Shown here in pieces: positions 8,482 to 16,583 of a stretch of DNA of 47,413 bases (the first letter of the stretch is position 1; every line of letters begins with the position of its first letter). The translations under genes were made by a program, and so were the position numbers. The stretch is from Nitrosopumilaceae archaeon (lineage in GTDB: Archaea > Thermoproteota > Nitrososphaeria > Nitrososphaerales > Nitrosopumilaceae): NCBI GenBank assembly GCA_024644385.1, contig JAHELB010000008.1, positions 1-47,413 on the forward strand. The letters run 5' to 3'. The notes beneath the pieces were generated by a model, which was not told where the DNA came from, did not search any database, and saw only the letters and a program-made list of their open reading frames with translations.

Positions 8482-10209
8482 TTGCAAAGAGGTTTTAATT
8501 TGGATGATAATTTGAGAAAGGAAATCAGAAAATTTGCTTTACAGAATGCATTTGAGCATGGTGGTAAAACTCAGGATAAAATTGTGTTATCAAAAATTCT
8601 TGGTACCAAACCGGAATTTCGTACTAAAGTAAAAGAAATTATTGGAGACATTTCTGAAATAGTTTCTTCTATTAATCAAATTTCCTTTGACGAACAAAAA
8701 AAAGAAATTGAAGAAAATTACCCAGATATACTAAAACCAAAAGAGAAAATAATCGAAAGAGAAGGATTACCTCCACTAGAGAATGCAATACAGGGAAATG
8801 TAGTAACAAGATTTCCACCCGAACCAAATGGTTACCCGCACATTGGACACGCCAAAGCTGCAATTATCAATTCAGAATATGCAAAGATGTACGGAGGAAA
8901 GTGTATCCTAAGAATGGATGATACCAACCCTGAGGCAGAAAGGATGGAATATCATGCCGCAATCAAAGTCGGATTAGATTGGTTAGGAATAGATTTTGAC
9001 CTTATAAAAAATACGTCAGATGATATGGAATTATTTTATGAAAAGGGAACTGAATTAATTAATGCAGGAAAAGCGTACGTTTGCACCTGTAAACGAGACG
9101 ACATAAGCAAGAACCGAAGAGAGCGTAAAGAATGCAAATGTAGTTTTAGAGATATAACCCAAAATAATCAAGACTGGAAAAAAATGTTTGAAAAATTCAA
9201 ACCAGGGGAAGCAATTGTTAGATTTCGCGGTGACATGAAATCCGACAATGCGGTAATGCGAGATCCTGTGTTGTTTAGAATAATCGATGAGAAACACTAC
9301 ACAAAAGGGAACAAATATCGGGTTTGGCCTAGTTATGATTTTTCAGTTGCTATTGAGGATAGTAATGATGGAATAACTCATGCATTTCGCTCAAAAGAAT
9401 TTGAATTACGAGAAGATCTTATTAATGCAATTTTGGATTCGTTAGGATTAAGAAAGCCATGCCAGGGATTTTTTTCTAGGCTCGAATTTAAGGGAATGCC
9501 TATTTCAAAACGGGTTTTAAAACCTTTGATAGAAGAAGGGAAGGTTTCATGGTATGATGATCCACGGCTGCCCACTCTTGAGGCCCTTAGAAGGCGAGGA
9601 ATAAAAGCAGAGGCAATAAAGAAATTCATCCTATCATTGGGATTAACAAAGGCAAACACCTTAGCTCCATTTGATGCATTAGAGTCGTTTAACCGAAAAT
9701 TTGTAGATGCAAATAGTATCAGACTGTTTATGGTAAAAAATCCCAAAAAGCTTAGGATTACTGGACTTCCATTTTCATTCGTTGATATTCCTAATCATCC
9801 AATAAAAGATATGGGAAAAAGGAGAGTTGAGATTGATGAAAATGTTTTGATTGATGGTGAGGATGCTAAAAATATTCAAAATGGTTCTCAGATAAGGTTA
9901 CTTGGGTTGGGAAATGTAAGGATTACTAGCGTAAATGAAGTGCTTGAAGGAGATTTTGTAAAAAATGGAGATTCTGAAAATATTTCCAAAATTCAATGGG
10001 TGACACAAAAAAATTCATGTGAAATTAAACTTCTCATTCCTAATCAATTGTTCATAGATGATAAGTTTAATGAAGATAGTTTAGAAGAGTTAGTGGTGAA
10101 TACGGAGCCACAATATCTAAAATTAAAAGAAGGAGACGAAATTCAATTTGTTAGATTTGGTTATTGTAGAAAAGATTCACAAACCCAAGCCATATTTACC
10201 CACAAATAA
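8482..10209 (+). CDS. gltX: Glutamyl-tRNA synthetase (archaeal, GluRS/GlnRS type)
   Basis: Class I aminoacyl-tRNA synthetase of 575 residues, the archaeal form with a GlnRS-like beta-barrel anticodon-binding C-terminus. An archaeal N-terminal helical extension (about 1-100) is followed by the signature PPEPNGYPHIGHAK (HIGH), then LRMDDTNPE, YDFSVAIED, and the KMSKS-equivalent PISKRVLKPL. Archaeal members usually charge tRNA-Glu and also tRNA-Gln, which GatDE then amidates; that is family knowledge. The start is TTG at 8482 with a TATA box 26 bases above; a second TTG at 8500, behind AGAGGT, is the alternative. Confidence 0.96.
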   Translation: MQRGFNLDDNLRKEIRKFALQNAFEHGGKTQDKIVLSKILGTKPEFRTKVKEIIGDISEIVSSINQISFDEQKKEIEENYPDILKPKEKIIEREGLPPLENAIQGNVVTRFPPEPNGYPHIGHAKAAIINSEYAKMYGGKCILRMDDTNPEAERMEYHAAIKVGLDWLGIDFDLIKNTSDDMELFYEKGTELINAGKAYVCTCKRDDISKNRRERKECKCSFRDITQNNQDWKKMFEKFKPGEAIVRFRGDMKSDNAVMRDPVLFRIIDEKHYTKGNKYRVWPSYDFSVAIEDSNDGITHAFRSKEFELREDLINAILDSLGLRKPCQGFFSRLEFKGMPISKRVLKPLIEEGKVSWYDDPRLPTLEALRRRGIKAEAIKKFILSLGLTKANTLAPFDALESFNRKFVDANSIRLFMVKNPKKLRITGLPFSFVDIPNHPIKDMGKRRVEIDENVLIDGEDAKNIQNGSQIRLLGLGNVRITSVNEVLEGDFVKNGDSENISKIQWVTQKNSCEIKLLIPNQLFIDDKFNEDSLEELVVNTEPQYLKLKEGDEIQFVRFGYCRKDSQTQAIFTHK

Positions 10210-10220
10210 GGGAAAGAATA

Positions 10221-11111
10221 ATGAAGATTGCAAGACTATCATATGATAAAAGTGAAACATATGGATTTGTTAACGGCGATAAAGTTGCCACTAAAGATGA
10301 GATTACCTATCATACGGGAGTTCCGATTCCCCTAAGTATCAAAGATTTTCTTTTTGATGGATGGTATGACGAGATTAAAGACAAGATAGAGGATCTCAAC
10401 TATAGCCAAAAACTTGCAAATTTTAAATTATTAACTCCGATACCAAATCCCAACAAGATAATTTGTCTTGCATTTAATTACACTGACCACGCAGAGGAGC
10501 AAGGGCTCCAAGCTCCGGAAGATCCAGTAATTGTCCTAAAACCCAGAAGTGCGCTTAATAGTACAGATTCAGAAATTGAGTGCCCAGAGTTTGTGACCAA
10601 ATTAGATTATGAAATAGAGTTGGCCATAATAATTGGTAAAAACTGTAAAAACATTAGCCAAGAGCAAGCTAATGAGGTAATTTTTGGCTATATGGTCTTC
10701 AATGATGTGTCTGCAAGAGACATTCAATTCAAAGACAAACAGTTCACTAGGGGAAAAGGGTTTGATACGTTTGCTCCATGTGGGCCCTGGATAACTACAA
10801 AAGACGAGATTAAGAATCCCCAAGACCTTAGACTAACCACTAAAATCAATGGGGAAATTAGGCAAAATTCTTCGACAAAAAATATGTTCATAAAAATTCC
10901 TGAAATTGTCTCTAAAATAAGTAGAGGAATTATCCTTGAGAAAGGAGATATTATTTCAACTGGAACGCCCGCAGGAGTAATGCTAAACAATCCTAATGCA
11001 ATTTTTCTAAAAAATGGTGATCAGGTGGAGATGGAAATAGAGGGTCTTGGAATTTTAAGAAATTCTATAAAAACTGTCAGAAGTCAGGATAGAAGTTTTT
11101 GCATTAAATGA
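10221..11111 (+). CDS. Fumarylacetoacetate hydrolase (FAH) family protein
   Basis: A 296-residue FAH-fold enzyme. The catalytic domain, about residue 75 onwards, has ICLAFNYTDHAEE (catalytic His), LDYEIELAIIIGK (Glu metal ligands), GYMVFNDVSARD (Asp ligand), FDTFAPCGPW and ISTGTPAGV. The family cleaves C-C bonds or decarboxylates beta-keto acids using Mg2+/Mn2+; common annotations include acylpyruvate hydrolase, oxaloacetate decarboxylase and 2-hydroxyhepta-diene-dioate isomerase, and the substrate cannot be picked here. It starts 11 bases after gltX, with GGGAAAG before the ATG. Its 3' end overlaps the convergent GNAT gene by 28 bases. Confidence 0.88.
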   Translation: MKIARLSYDKSETYGFVNGDKVATKDEITYHTGVPIPLSIKDFLFDGWYDEIKDKIEDLNYSQKLANFKLLTPIPNPNKIICLAFNYTDHAEEQGLQAPEDPVIVLKPRSALNSTDSEIECPEFVTKLDYEIELAIIIGKNCKNISQEQANEVIFGYMVFNDVSARDIQFKDKQFTRGKGFDTFAPCGPWITTKDEIKNPQDLRLTTKINGEIRQNSSTKNMFIKIPEIVSKISRGIILEKGDIISTGTPAGVMLNNPNAIFLKNGDQVEMEIEGLGILRNSIKTVRSQDRSFCIK

Positions 11112-11863
11112 AAGGAAATCTTGTGTTCTAAACTTGTAAATTCAGGTAAAATTTCTTTGGTTAAAATTTGTATTCTTTTGTATTTTTTTTCAAATCCAAG
11201 ATTTTGTAAGAACAAAATAATATTTATGGTATCTTTTTTTGAACCAGAAAATAATGTCACTATCAAAGTTTTTTCAAAGTGTTCAGAATCTCCTAAAATA
11301 GCAATTGATTTATTTTTAGATTTTTTAGAATAAACTATACGATTCTTAGAATTGAGTGAATTTAATTTTTGTTTGTTTAAAGGTAGCCACCTCCAGGATT
11401 TAACATAGTGTGAAAACTCACCAACTTTAATCACGTTTCCAAAAGAAATGTCAGAAAAATTGTTTTTTTGTGGTAACAGAGAATAAAATTTCCAAGTTTG
11501 ATATATTTTGTAACCGAGATTTTGTGTCATTAAAAGAGAGGCATAATTTTCAGTATCAATTAACATAAAGACCTTTGAAATCTTTTTTTTGCTGGCCAAG
11601 GATTCAAATCGTTTTATTAAATTTGAGGCCAAGCCTTGCCTCCGAAAATCAGAATTTATGCGAATACCTTCAATCCATAATTGATTTTTTGAAAATACCC
11701 CATGACAAACCCCAATTGGGATTTTTTTCTCAATGACAAGCAAGTCTCCATCAGATAACCAAGAATCCCAAACATCTGGAATATAGTCTCCCCAAGAAAA
11801 GGTATTTTGGCAAAATTTTACAATGTGTTTTTTATCTGAGGCCCTAGCGTCTCTGATAATCAT
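11084..11863 (-). CDS. GNAT family N-acetyltransferase
   Basis: A 259-residue protein with an N-terminal GNAT domain (about 1-150): MIIRDARASDKKHI, then the acetyl-CoA motif A region IRINSDFRRQGLASNLI (R-R-x-G-x-A at about 74-79) and VFMLIDTENYASLLMTQNLGYK. The C-terminal 100 residues are not recognised and may be a second, degenerate GNAT-like half. Substrate unknown: protein N-termini, Lys or a small molecule are all possible. Convergent and overlapping with the FAH gene by 28 bases. Confidence 0.82.
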   Translation of the reverse strand: MIIRDARASDKKHIVKFCQNTFSWGDYIPDVWDSWLSDGDLLVIEKKIPIGVCHGVFSKNQLWIEGIRINSDFRRQGLASNLIKRFESLASKKKISKVFMLIDTENYASLLMTQNLGYKIYQTWKFYSLLPQKNNFSDISFGNVIKVGEFSHYVKSWRWLPLNKQKLNSLNSKNRIVYSKKSKNKSIAILGDSEHFEKTLIVTLFSGSKKDTINIILFLQNLGFEKKYKRIQILTKEILPEFTSLEHKISFHLMQKLLS

Positions 11864-11905
11864 ATCATACGAAAAAATATTAAGAATAATAAATTAAGAG
11901 CAATA

Positions 11906-12214
11906 ATGGGGAAAATTATCGCTGGAAAAATTTCTGACATACCACCTGGTAAAATGATTAAAATTTCTGCCGATGGAAAGGAGATATTGATTGCCAATAT
12001 CGATGGCGATTATTGTGCCATGGATGATTCTTGTACTCATTCTGGATCTAGCCTCTCAGAAGGAAGTTTAGAAGGCTGTATTGTCACCTGTGGATGGCAC
12101 GGGGCAGAATTTGATTGTAAAACAGGAAAATTAGTTAAATTTCCAGCAAAAATTAATGATTTAGCATCATACAAAGTTACTAAAGAATCTGATAGCGTAT
12201 TTGTTGAGGTGTAA
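11906..12214 (+). CDS. Rieske [2Fe-2S] ferredoxin
   Basis: A 102-residue soluble Rieske domain protein. Cluster ligands are C43-T-H45 (SCTHSGSSL) and C62-G-W-H65 (TCGWHGAEFD), with typical spacing. There is no signal peptide or membrane helix, so it is a cytosolic electron carrier like dioxygenase ferredoxins, not a bc1 subunit. No oxygenase gene is adjacent. It is followed 36 bases later by UPF0147. Confidence 0.93.
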   Translation: MGKIIAGKISDIPPGKMIKISADGKEILIANIDGDYCAMDDSCTHSGSSLSEGSLEGCIVTCGWHGAEFDCKTGKLVKFPAKINDLASYKVTKESDSVFVEV

Positions 12215-12250
12215 CTATATACTGCGAATCTCCCAGTAAAGAAGTAAAAA

Positions 12251-12520
12251 ATGGCTGATGATAAGGAAAACAAAGAATCGATGAAGGAAGCAATAGAGAC
12301 ACTTAATCAAATTGTATCAAGTTCCTCAACCCCAAAGATAATAAAAAAATCTATTTCAGATTTGATTACTGATTTAAAAAATGATGAATACGCCCTTTCA
12401 GTAAGGGCAGCAAACACTATTAGTTTGTTAGATGACGTTACACAAGATCCCAATCTTCCATCCTATGTTAGGACGCAATTATGGCAAGCTGTCTCCAAAC
12501 TTGAGAGCATAAGGGAATAA
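12251..12520 (+). CDS. UPF0147 family protein
   Basis: An 89-residue all-helical archaeal protein with the UPF0147 pattern: IETLNQIVSSSSTPKIIKKSI, YALSVRAANTISLLDDV, DPNLPSYVRTQLWQAVSKLE. Function unknown; the family is widespread in archaea and often near ribosomal or polymerase genes. An AACTATATACT element about 30 bases upstream may be its TATA box. Confidence 0.88.
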   Translation: MADDKENKESMKEAIETLNQIVSSSSTPKIIKKSISDLITDLKNDEYALSVRAANTISLLDDVTQDPNLPSYVRTQLWQAVSKLESIRE

Positions 12521-12545
12521 ATTCTCGATTGGTTTAATTTTACTA

Positions 12546-13286
12546 ATGAAAATTGAAGACTATTTAGAGTCTCTTCCTCAAAATTTGATAATCGGAGATG
12601 ATGTTCAGCTTTCTGACAAATCATTTAGGGAAATTTTTAATTTTGTAAAATTAGGACCTGATGATATTTTTTATCATTTAGGATGTGGGGATGGAAAGGG
12701 AGTAAAAATAGCGATAGAAGAATTCAATGTCAAAAAAGGAGTGGGAATTGATAAGAATAGTCAAAAAATTAACTTGGCAAAAAAAAATCCAGGTGAATTC
12801 TTTTGTAACGATATAAAAAATTTAGAATTTCTGGATGCTACTGTAATTTTATTTTGGTTTACAAATGAAGAAATAATAAATCACATTATGGAAAAATTTG
12901 AATTGTTAAAATCTGGAACTAGAATAATAACAATTTGGGGACCATTACCTGATTGCCTCCCAGACAAAGTAAATTTTCCCTACATTATCAATACTGTCCC
13001 CTTCAAAAAAACATCCTCCTTGCAGGAGCAACTATTGGCAATTTTTGGAGTAAAATGCGTTGATTTTGTCACTGCTTGGGAATATGCTGAACGATATACA
13101 AAAGCGATTGGTGACCCTGCTGTGAAAAATGATAGGTTTCTCACAATTATTCAAACACTAGTTATTTGGATTAACGCAAAGAATTTGGGAGTGGCTTGTA
13201 GAGAAGAGATTCCAGAATCTATCAAAACCTATCTAAATATAATGAAAATGCATTTTGATATAGAATTTGAACATCTCTTGAAATAA
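12546..13286 (+). CDS. DOT1-like SAM-dependent methyltransferase
   Basis: A 246-residue protein with a Rossmann methyltransferase core in its first 140 residues. FYHLGCGDGKGVKIA (about 43-57) is motif I, GVGIDKNSQKINLAK motif II with the ribose-binding Asp, and FFCNDIKNLEFLDATVILFWF covers motifs III-IV. The layout (N-terminal helices, then 'D.FyDLGcGdGk') resembles archaeal DOT1-like lysine methyltransferases such as aKMT. The C-terminal 100 residues are unlike that family and unrecognised. Lysine methylation of chromatin or other proteins is possible but not shown. Confidence 0.72.
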   Translation: MKIEDYLESLPQNLIIGDDVQLSDKSFREIFNFVKLGPDDIFYHLGCGDGKGVKIAIEEFNVKKGVGIDKNSQKINLAKKNPGEFFCNDIKNLEFLDATVILFWFTNEEIINHIMEKFELLKSGTRIITIWGPLPDCLPDKVNFPYIINTVPFKKTSSLQEQLLAIFGVKCVDFVTAWEYAERYTKAIGDPAVKNDRFLTIIQTLVIWINAKNLGVACREEIPESIKTYLNIMKMHFDIEFEHLLK

Positions 13287-13327
13287 TTATTATTAATCTT
13301 TTTATTTTGTTTATTCTAAGATTTTAC

Positions 13328-13675
13328 ATGGATGATAGAATAAACATCAATGTATCTGCTGTAAATTATGATAAAACTAGCAAAGCTATTACTCAAAAAT
13401 TATCTCTTTTAGAGGAAATGGTTCATAGTAAAAATGACTTTGTAATGACAGATTCTGAATTTGCCTTTGGGTGGCATTTTTTTGTCGTTAGCGTCAATAA
13501 ATCCCTTGTAGAAAAATTAGCAGAACAAATGGGCCCAGATTTTGATAGACTAAAAGGAAAGGGAACAGCGAAAAAGTTTCTAACTTGGATCAGTAACAAT
13601 ATGGAAAGTAAAGACCATCGTTTCAAGCTTGCAATAAAAGAAGAAATGGAATCTAGCAAATACGGAATTTTTTAA
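13328..13675 (+). CDS. Hypothetical protein, small cytosolic
   Basis: A 115-residue protein starting at ATG 13328 (MDDRININVSAV); an in-frame TTG at 13307 would add seven hydrophobic residues and is less likely. No membrane segment or cofactor motif. It has alternating strand/helix character: KAITQKLSLLEEMVHSK, FGWHFFVVSVNKSLVEKLAEQ, then a Lys-rich helix. Not recognised. Its 42-base gap from the methyltransferase makes co-transcription possible. Confidence 0.7.
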   Translation: MDDRININVSAVNYDKTSKAITQKLSLLEEMVHSKNDFVMTDSEFAFGWHFFVVSVNKSLVEKLAEQMGPDFDRLKGKGTAKKFLTWISNNMESKDHRFKLAIKEEMESSKYGIF

Positions 13676-13708
13676 TTATTGGGCAGAAAAGACCTAATTC
13701 AAAAAAAC

Positions 13709-13903
13709 TTATGCTTTATTGTTGATTAAGCCTACAAAATTTAATTGATTTTGATTAGTGTTGCATTGAGGACATTTACTATACTCTTTAGGGAAAATGG
13801 CATGACAGACAATACAATTTAGAGTCAAATTTGAATCCAGTAGACCTACTTTTTTGGCTTGCTCAATTAATTCCATAGTGTATGATTGTGCTGTACTGTT
13901 CAT
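13709..13903 (-). CDS. Small zinc-ribbon protein
   Basis: A 64-residue protein with two CxxC pairs, CIVC at about 30-33 and CPQC at about 44-47, forming a rubredoxin-like zinc ribbon after a short helical N-terminus (AQSYTMELIEQAKKVGLL). It starts two bases after the stop of a tiny upstream ORF (TAGAATG), with AGGAGA about ten bases before the ATG as ribosome binding site. Likely a nucleic-acid- or protein-binding accessory factor; function unknown. Confidence 0.72.
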   Translation of the reverse strand: MNSTAQSYTMELIEQAKKVGLLDSNLTLNCIVCHAIFPKEYSKCPQCNTNQNQLNFVGLINNKA

Positions 13904-13904
13904 T

Positions 13905-14036
13905 CTAATAATCTCCTAATTTGTCATTGTCAGACCATGGTTTGGGACTATTTTTAATTAAACCTGAACTTTTCATAATTTGTAATATTTCTTGAAATTC
14001 AGAAAAATTGTGTGTTCCCAATTTATCGAGATTCAT
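13905..14036 (-). CDS. Tiny ORF (43 aa) coupled to zinc-ribbon gene
   Basis: An ATG-initiated 43-codon frame ending in TAG one base before the ATG of the zinc-ribbon gene. The product begins MNLDKLGTHNFSEFQEIL and ends KPWSDNDKLGDY: a helix followed by a polar tail. Its last codons carry the AGGAG that would serve the downstream gene, typical of translational coupling. Codon use resembles neighbours. No homologue recognised. Confidence 0.55.
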   Translation of the reverse strand: MNLDKLGTHNFSEFQEILQIMKSSGLIKNSPKPWSDNDKLGDY

Positions 14037-14059
14037 AATTATTCATAATATGTTAAATT

Positions 14060-14076
14060 GATACTTAAGCAGTATC
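14060..14076. repeat. Hairpin/operator-like inverted repeat
   Basis: Perfect six-base arms GATACT and AGTATC separated by TAAGC. It lies 24-40 bases before the ATG of the 43-aa minus-strand ORF, over the expected TATA/BRE position, so it may be a repressor site. Read on the plus strand it is followed by TTTT and could instead act as a weak terminator. Confidence 0.35.
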
Positions 14077-14173
14077 TTTTGTAATACAAAAATTTTACTT
14101 GTAATTTAAAAATCAAGCACAATATTTTTTGGTGTAAATTGGACATGTTACAAGGTAGGACTTTAAATTCCGA

Positions 14174-14266
14174 TTATTCGTATTGATCATGCTTTTTGCA
14201 TGGGCATCCTGGGTCTCGTATTTTGGGGGAAACACAAGTGCATTCTTTGCAACATCCGTATTTCAT
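14174..14266 (-). CDS. Tiny Cys-rich protein (30 aa)
   Basis: An ATG-initiated frame whose product contains six cysteines and one His: GCCKECTCVSPK, then GCPCKKHDQYE. The paired Cys suggests metal (Zn/Cu) binding or a knuckle. The frame ends at TAA 14174-14176. It stands alone between Hsp20 and the tiny ORF pair. Short length keeps confidence moderate, but Cys density is far above chance in an AT-rich genome. Confidence 0.5.
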   Translation of the reverse strand: MKYGCCKECTCVSPKIRDPGCPCKKHDQYE

Positions 14267-14348
14267 ATCCAAATATTACACTCATACTTGTATTATTATA
14301 ATTGTTGTTCATTTTTAAATACAAATTTTAATAAAAAAGAAAAGAATG

Positions 14349-14828
14349 TTATTTGACTGGGATAGATCGTTTCTTTGAGAGAGTAGTTGGTTTTGATTTT
14401 GGAAGGGTAATATCCAAAACACCATCAGTTAGTTTTGCCTTGACCTTACCTGAAATAACTTTCTCAGATAGTGGTAATGTCCTGTAAAAGGATACATGGC
14501 TACGTTCTTTTTTTAAATAATTTTTTTTCTTTTCCTCAGATTCTTCTTTATGCTCTGCTGAAACTTCTAGAGAGTTATCTGTGACTTTTAGGTTAATTTC
14601 GTTCTTTTTTACACCAGGTGCATCCATCTTTACTCGAAATTGCGAGCCTTCATCAATAACATCACATGAGCTCTGAGGCATCTTGGACATTAAAGGGATT
14701 TGAAGCGATGGGAACGAGGAAAATGCCTTATCCATTTCTCTTCGAAAATTTTCAAATGATTTATCCAAATCCAACCAACTCGATGACCTAGGAGTAATTC
14801 CGGAACTAGTCTTTTTAGGTTTTGCCAT
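14349..14828 (-). CDS. hsp20: Hsp20/alpha-crystallin small heat-shock protein
   Basis: A 159-residue ATP-independent chaperone that holds unfolding proteins. The alpha-crystallin domain spans about 55-145: FRVKMDAPGVKKNEINLKV, SLEVSAEHKEE, SFYRTLPLSEKVISGKVKA, and the strand GVLDITLPKSKP. The C-terminal IPV-type anchor is present as SIPVK. The ATG at 14828 (MAKPKK) is preferred; a TTG two codons earlier is possible. Single gene with its own promoter region. Confidence 0.94.
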   Translation of the reverse strand: MAKPKKTSSGITPRSSSWLDLDKSFENFRREMDKAFSSFPSLQIPLMSKMPQSSCDVIDEGSQFRVKMDAPGVKKNEINLKVTDNSLEVSAEHKEESEEKKKNYLKKERSHVSFYRTLPLSEKVISGKVKAKLTDGVLDITLPKSKPTTLSKKRSIPVK

Positions 14829-15014
14829 ATGCAAAGTTTCTAAAAATCGTACTTAAACTAATAGTATGTTTTTCATTGTTGAGTTCAAATGATTTTCAAA
14901 AACTAATTAAAAAAATTACGCCAAACTGCTATCCCTTTAATTCCAGTGGAATTCAAATTTATAAAAGTCTAAACTATGATAAACACCTAATTTGGTTTTG
15001 GAGTCTATCTAAAT

Positions 15015-15617
15015 TTAGTTGGAATTCGGGTTTTTTAAATTCTTTTTTGGGCCATACTTGATAATTGATTTACCGTTTTTGAATTCTAATGATAAAGATT
15101 CAAACGGAGACGTGTATTTGGTAATTTTCTTTTTTGTAGCTGGTGAAATAATATAGCCAGAATCTACAAGTAATCCTGCTTCCTTCATCTTGTCAATTTT
15201 TCTATAGGCTGTTGTTTGAGAAACTTTGGAATCTCGGATTATTTCTTTAATTATTTTGGCGTTTTTTAAAACCTGATTTAGCATTGCCGATATTTCGGGA
15301 TCTCCAATTAATTTAATCTGGGTAGTTTTAAGTTCTGGATTGGGTTTTTCATGGGGTTTCAGGCTCAATCTTGCCATTTCCTTCAAAAGTTTACTGCTTA
15401 TTCGAATAGAGCCCTCTCCAAAATTTTCTCTAAGGATGTCTTCGATTTGCTCCCATTTTTGAACGGATTGTCTTATTGTTGTACCATACTTTTCTAATAA
15501 TCTATCCTGAACAAGCCTTACTCCGGATTTACCAATTTCTTTTGTCACTACCGAAATTAATGCGGTTTCCCAAAGTTCTGATGATTCTAAGTCCACTTGC
15601 TTATCTTTAAAATTCAC
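15015..15617 (-). CDS. Winged-helix transcriptional regulator, copy 1
   Basis: A 200-residue predicted DNA-binding protein starting with GTG. The N-terminal part (about 15-75) is helical with RLLEKYGTTIRQSVQKWEQIEDIL. The C-terminal winged helix (about 115-170) reads AKIIKEIIRDSKVSQTTAYRKIDKMKEAGLL, a clear helix-turn-helix, followed by a wing and KKKITKYTSPFES. It is paralogous to the protein at 19143-19763, sharing KYG..I.Q, ID.IL, YRK and K.I..YT..F. It is divergent from an eight-helix membrane protein; their shared intergenic region holds a copy of the TTCCCA element. Confidence 0.75.
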   Translation of the reverse strand: MNFKDKQVDLESSELWETALISVVTKEIGKSGVRLVQDRLLEKYGTTIRQSVQKWEQIEDILRENFGEGSIRISSKLLKEMARLSLKPHEKPNPELKTTQIKLIGDPEISAMLNQVLKNAKIIKEIIRDSKVSQTTAYRKIDKMKEAGLLVDSGYIISPATKKKITKYTSPFESLSLEFKNGKSIIKYGPKKNLKNPNSN

Positions 15618-15663
15618 ATGTTAATATTTTTTTCATCTTTAATGTCTAATTTCTATATAGATA

Positions 15664-15679
15664 TTCCCATTTTTGAAAA
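15664..15679 (+). promoter_or_regulatory. TTCCCA-type operator candidate 1
   Basis: TTCCCATTTTTGAAAA lies between the divergent regulator at 15617 and membrane protein at 15710. It matches the half-conserved element found upstream of three other transcription units at 16563, 18284 and 19053. Consensus about TTCCCACNNTTGGNA; this copy is the weakest of the four. Confidence 0.4.
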
Positions 15680-15709
15680 TGAACTATACTTTAATCATTG
15701 TAAACCTCA

Positions 15710-16492
15710 ATGAGGAGTATGGAGAACGTTGTATCCCCCAATAGGAAAGCCAGAATTAATGTTAAAATTCTGATCGGAATTTTAGCTGGGGTAATTTTGT
15801 TTCAAATTTACTTAAATTCTTTGGAAAACGAAGATCAGGCAGAAATATCTATAATTACATTATCGTTATCCAGTCAAATAATTACAGGTATTGCAGCTCT
15901 TATTGTTGCTAGAAAGTACCGAGGAACCAGAGTATTTGGAAGAGCATACCTTTCATTAGCAATTGCATTTTTTTCGGTAGCACTGGGGGAAATTATTTAC
16001 AATGTCTATTTATTCGTCTTTGAGATAGATCCCTTTCCTTCAGTAGCTGATATTTTCTTTTTTTTGTTGTACCCATTTTCTTTGCTCCATCTTTTAATTA
16101 ACATTAATTTCTTTAAGGTAAAAACCACTATCAAAAACATTTCTTGGATAATTGTTCTTACAAGTTTGTTCCTGTTGATTTACGCTTATTTTGCTTTTGA
16201 CGCCATTGAAGAATTTAATTTTGATTTTTTTTATGGTTTAATTTTCATTACTGGAGCTTCAATAATTACATCTACAGGAATTTATGGCGCAATCACAGTA
16301 AGAAAAATTCCTCTTGGAAGATCTTGGATTTTATTGGTAGGTGGTATTTTACTGGGAACTATTGGAGATATGTGGTATCAATATCTCGAGATTTTAGGAG
16401 GATATGATACAAATCACATAGTCAATCTATTTTGGTATTCGAGCTATTTTGTAATAATTTATTCTCTTTACAAACATTACAAAATAATCTAG
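15710..16492 (+). CDS. Eight-helix membrane protein, sensor-like
   Basis: A 260-residue integral membrane protein. Hydrophobic helices lie at about 18-38, 50-70, 82-108, 112-135, 144-162, 170-195, 204-228 and 235-256. The segment FEIDPFPSVADIFFFLLYPF resembles the 'P.PS.aD..yl.fYp' turn of membrane sensor modules attached to bacterial diguanylate cyclases and kinases, but no output domain follows. It may be the detached sensor of a signalling pathway in this island. Start is ATG 15710, or ATG 15719 just behind GAGGAG. Function otherwise unknown. Confidence 0.75.
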   Translation: MRSMENVVSPNRKARINVKILIGILAGVILFQIYLNSLENEDQAEISIITLSLSSQIITGIAALIVARKYRGTRVFGRAYLSLAIAFFSVALGEIIYNVYLFVFEIDPFPSVADIFFFLLYPFSLLHLLININFFKVKTTIKNISWIIVLTSLFLLIYAYFAFDAIEEFNFDFFYGLIFITGASIITSTGIYGAITVRKIPLGRSWILLVGGILLGTIGDMWYQYLEILGGYDTNHIVNLFWYSSYFVIIYSLYKHYKII

Positions 16493-16562
16493 TCTGGAAT
16501 TTGGGAATAAAAAAAATTGCCTTTTTAGTAAATTAAACACAATTTACGGTCTTATGTTTAAT

Positions 16563-16577
16563 TTCCAAAAGTGGGAA
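16563..16577 (-). promoter_or_regulatory. TTCCCA-type operator candidate 2
   Basis: Minus-strand reading TTCCCACTTTTGGAA, six bases before the ATG of the HEAT-like gene at 16584. It matches 14 of 15 bases of the element at 18284-18298 in opposite orientation, and its outer TTCC/GGAA ends form a dyad. Its position over or just past the expected transcription start suits a repressor. Confidence 0.5.
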
Positions 16578-16583
16578 TAGCTG

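Noticed and set aside
16496-16507. Weak TTCCCA-like sequence after the eight-helix gene
   Set aside because: Only part of the core matches and it lies directly at the 3' end of a gene; not counted in the motif set.
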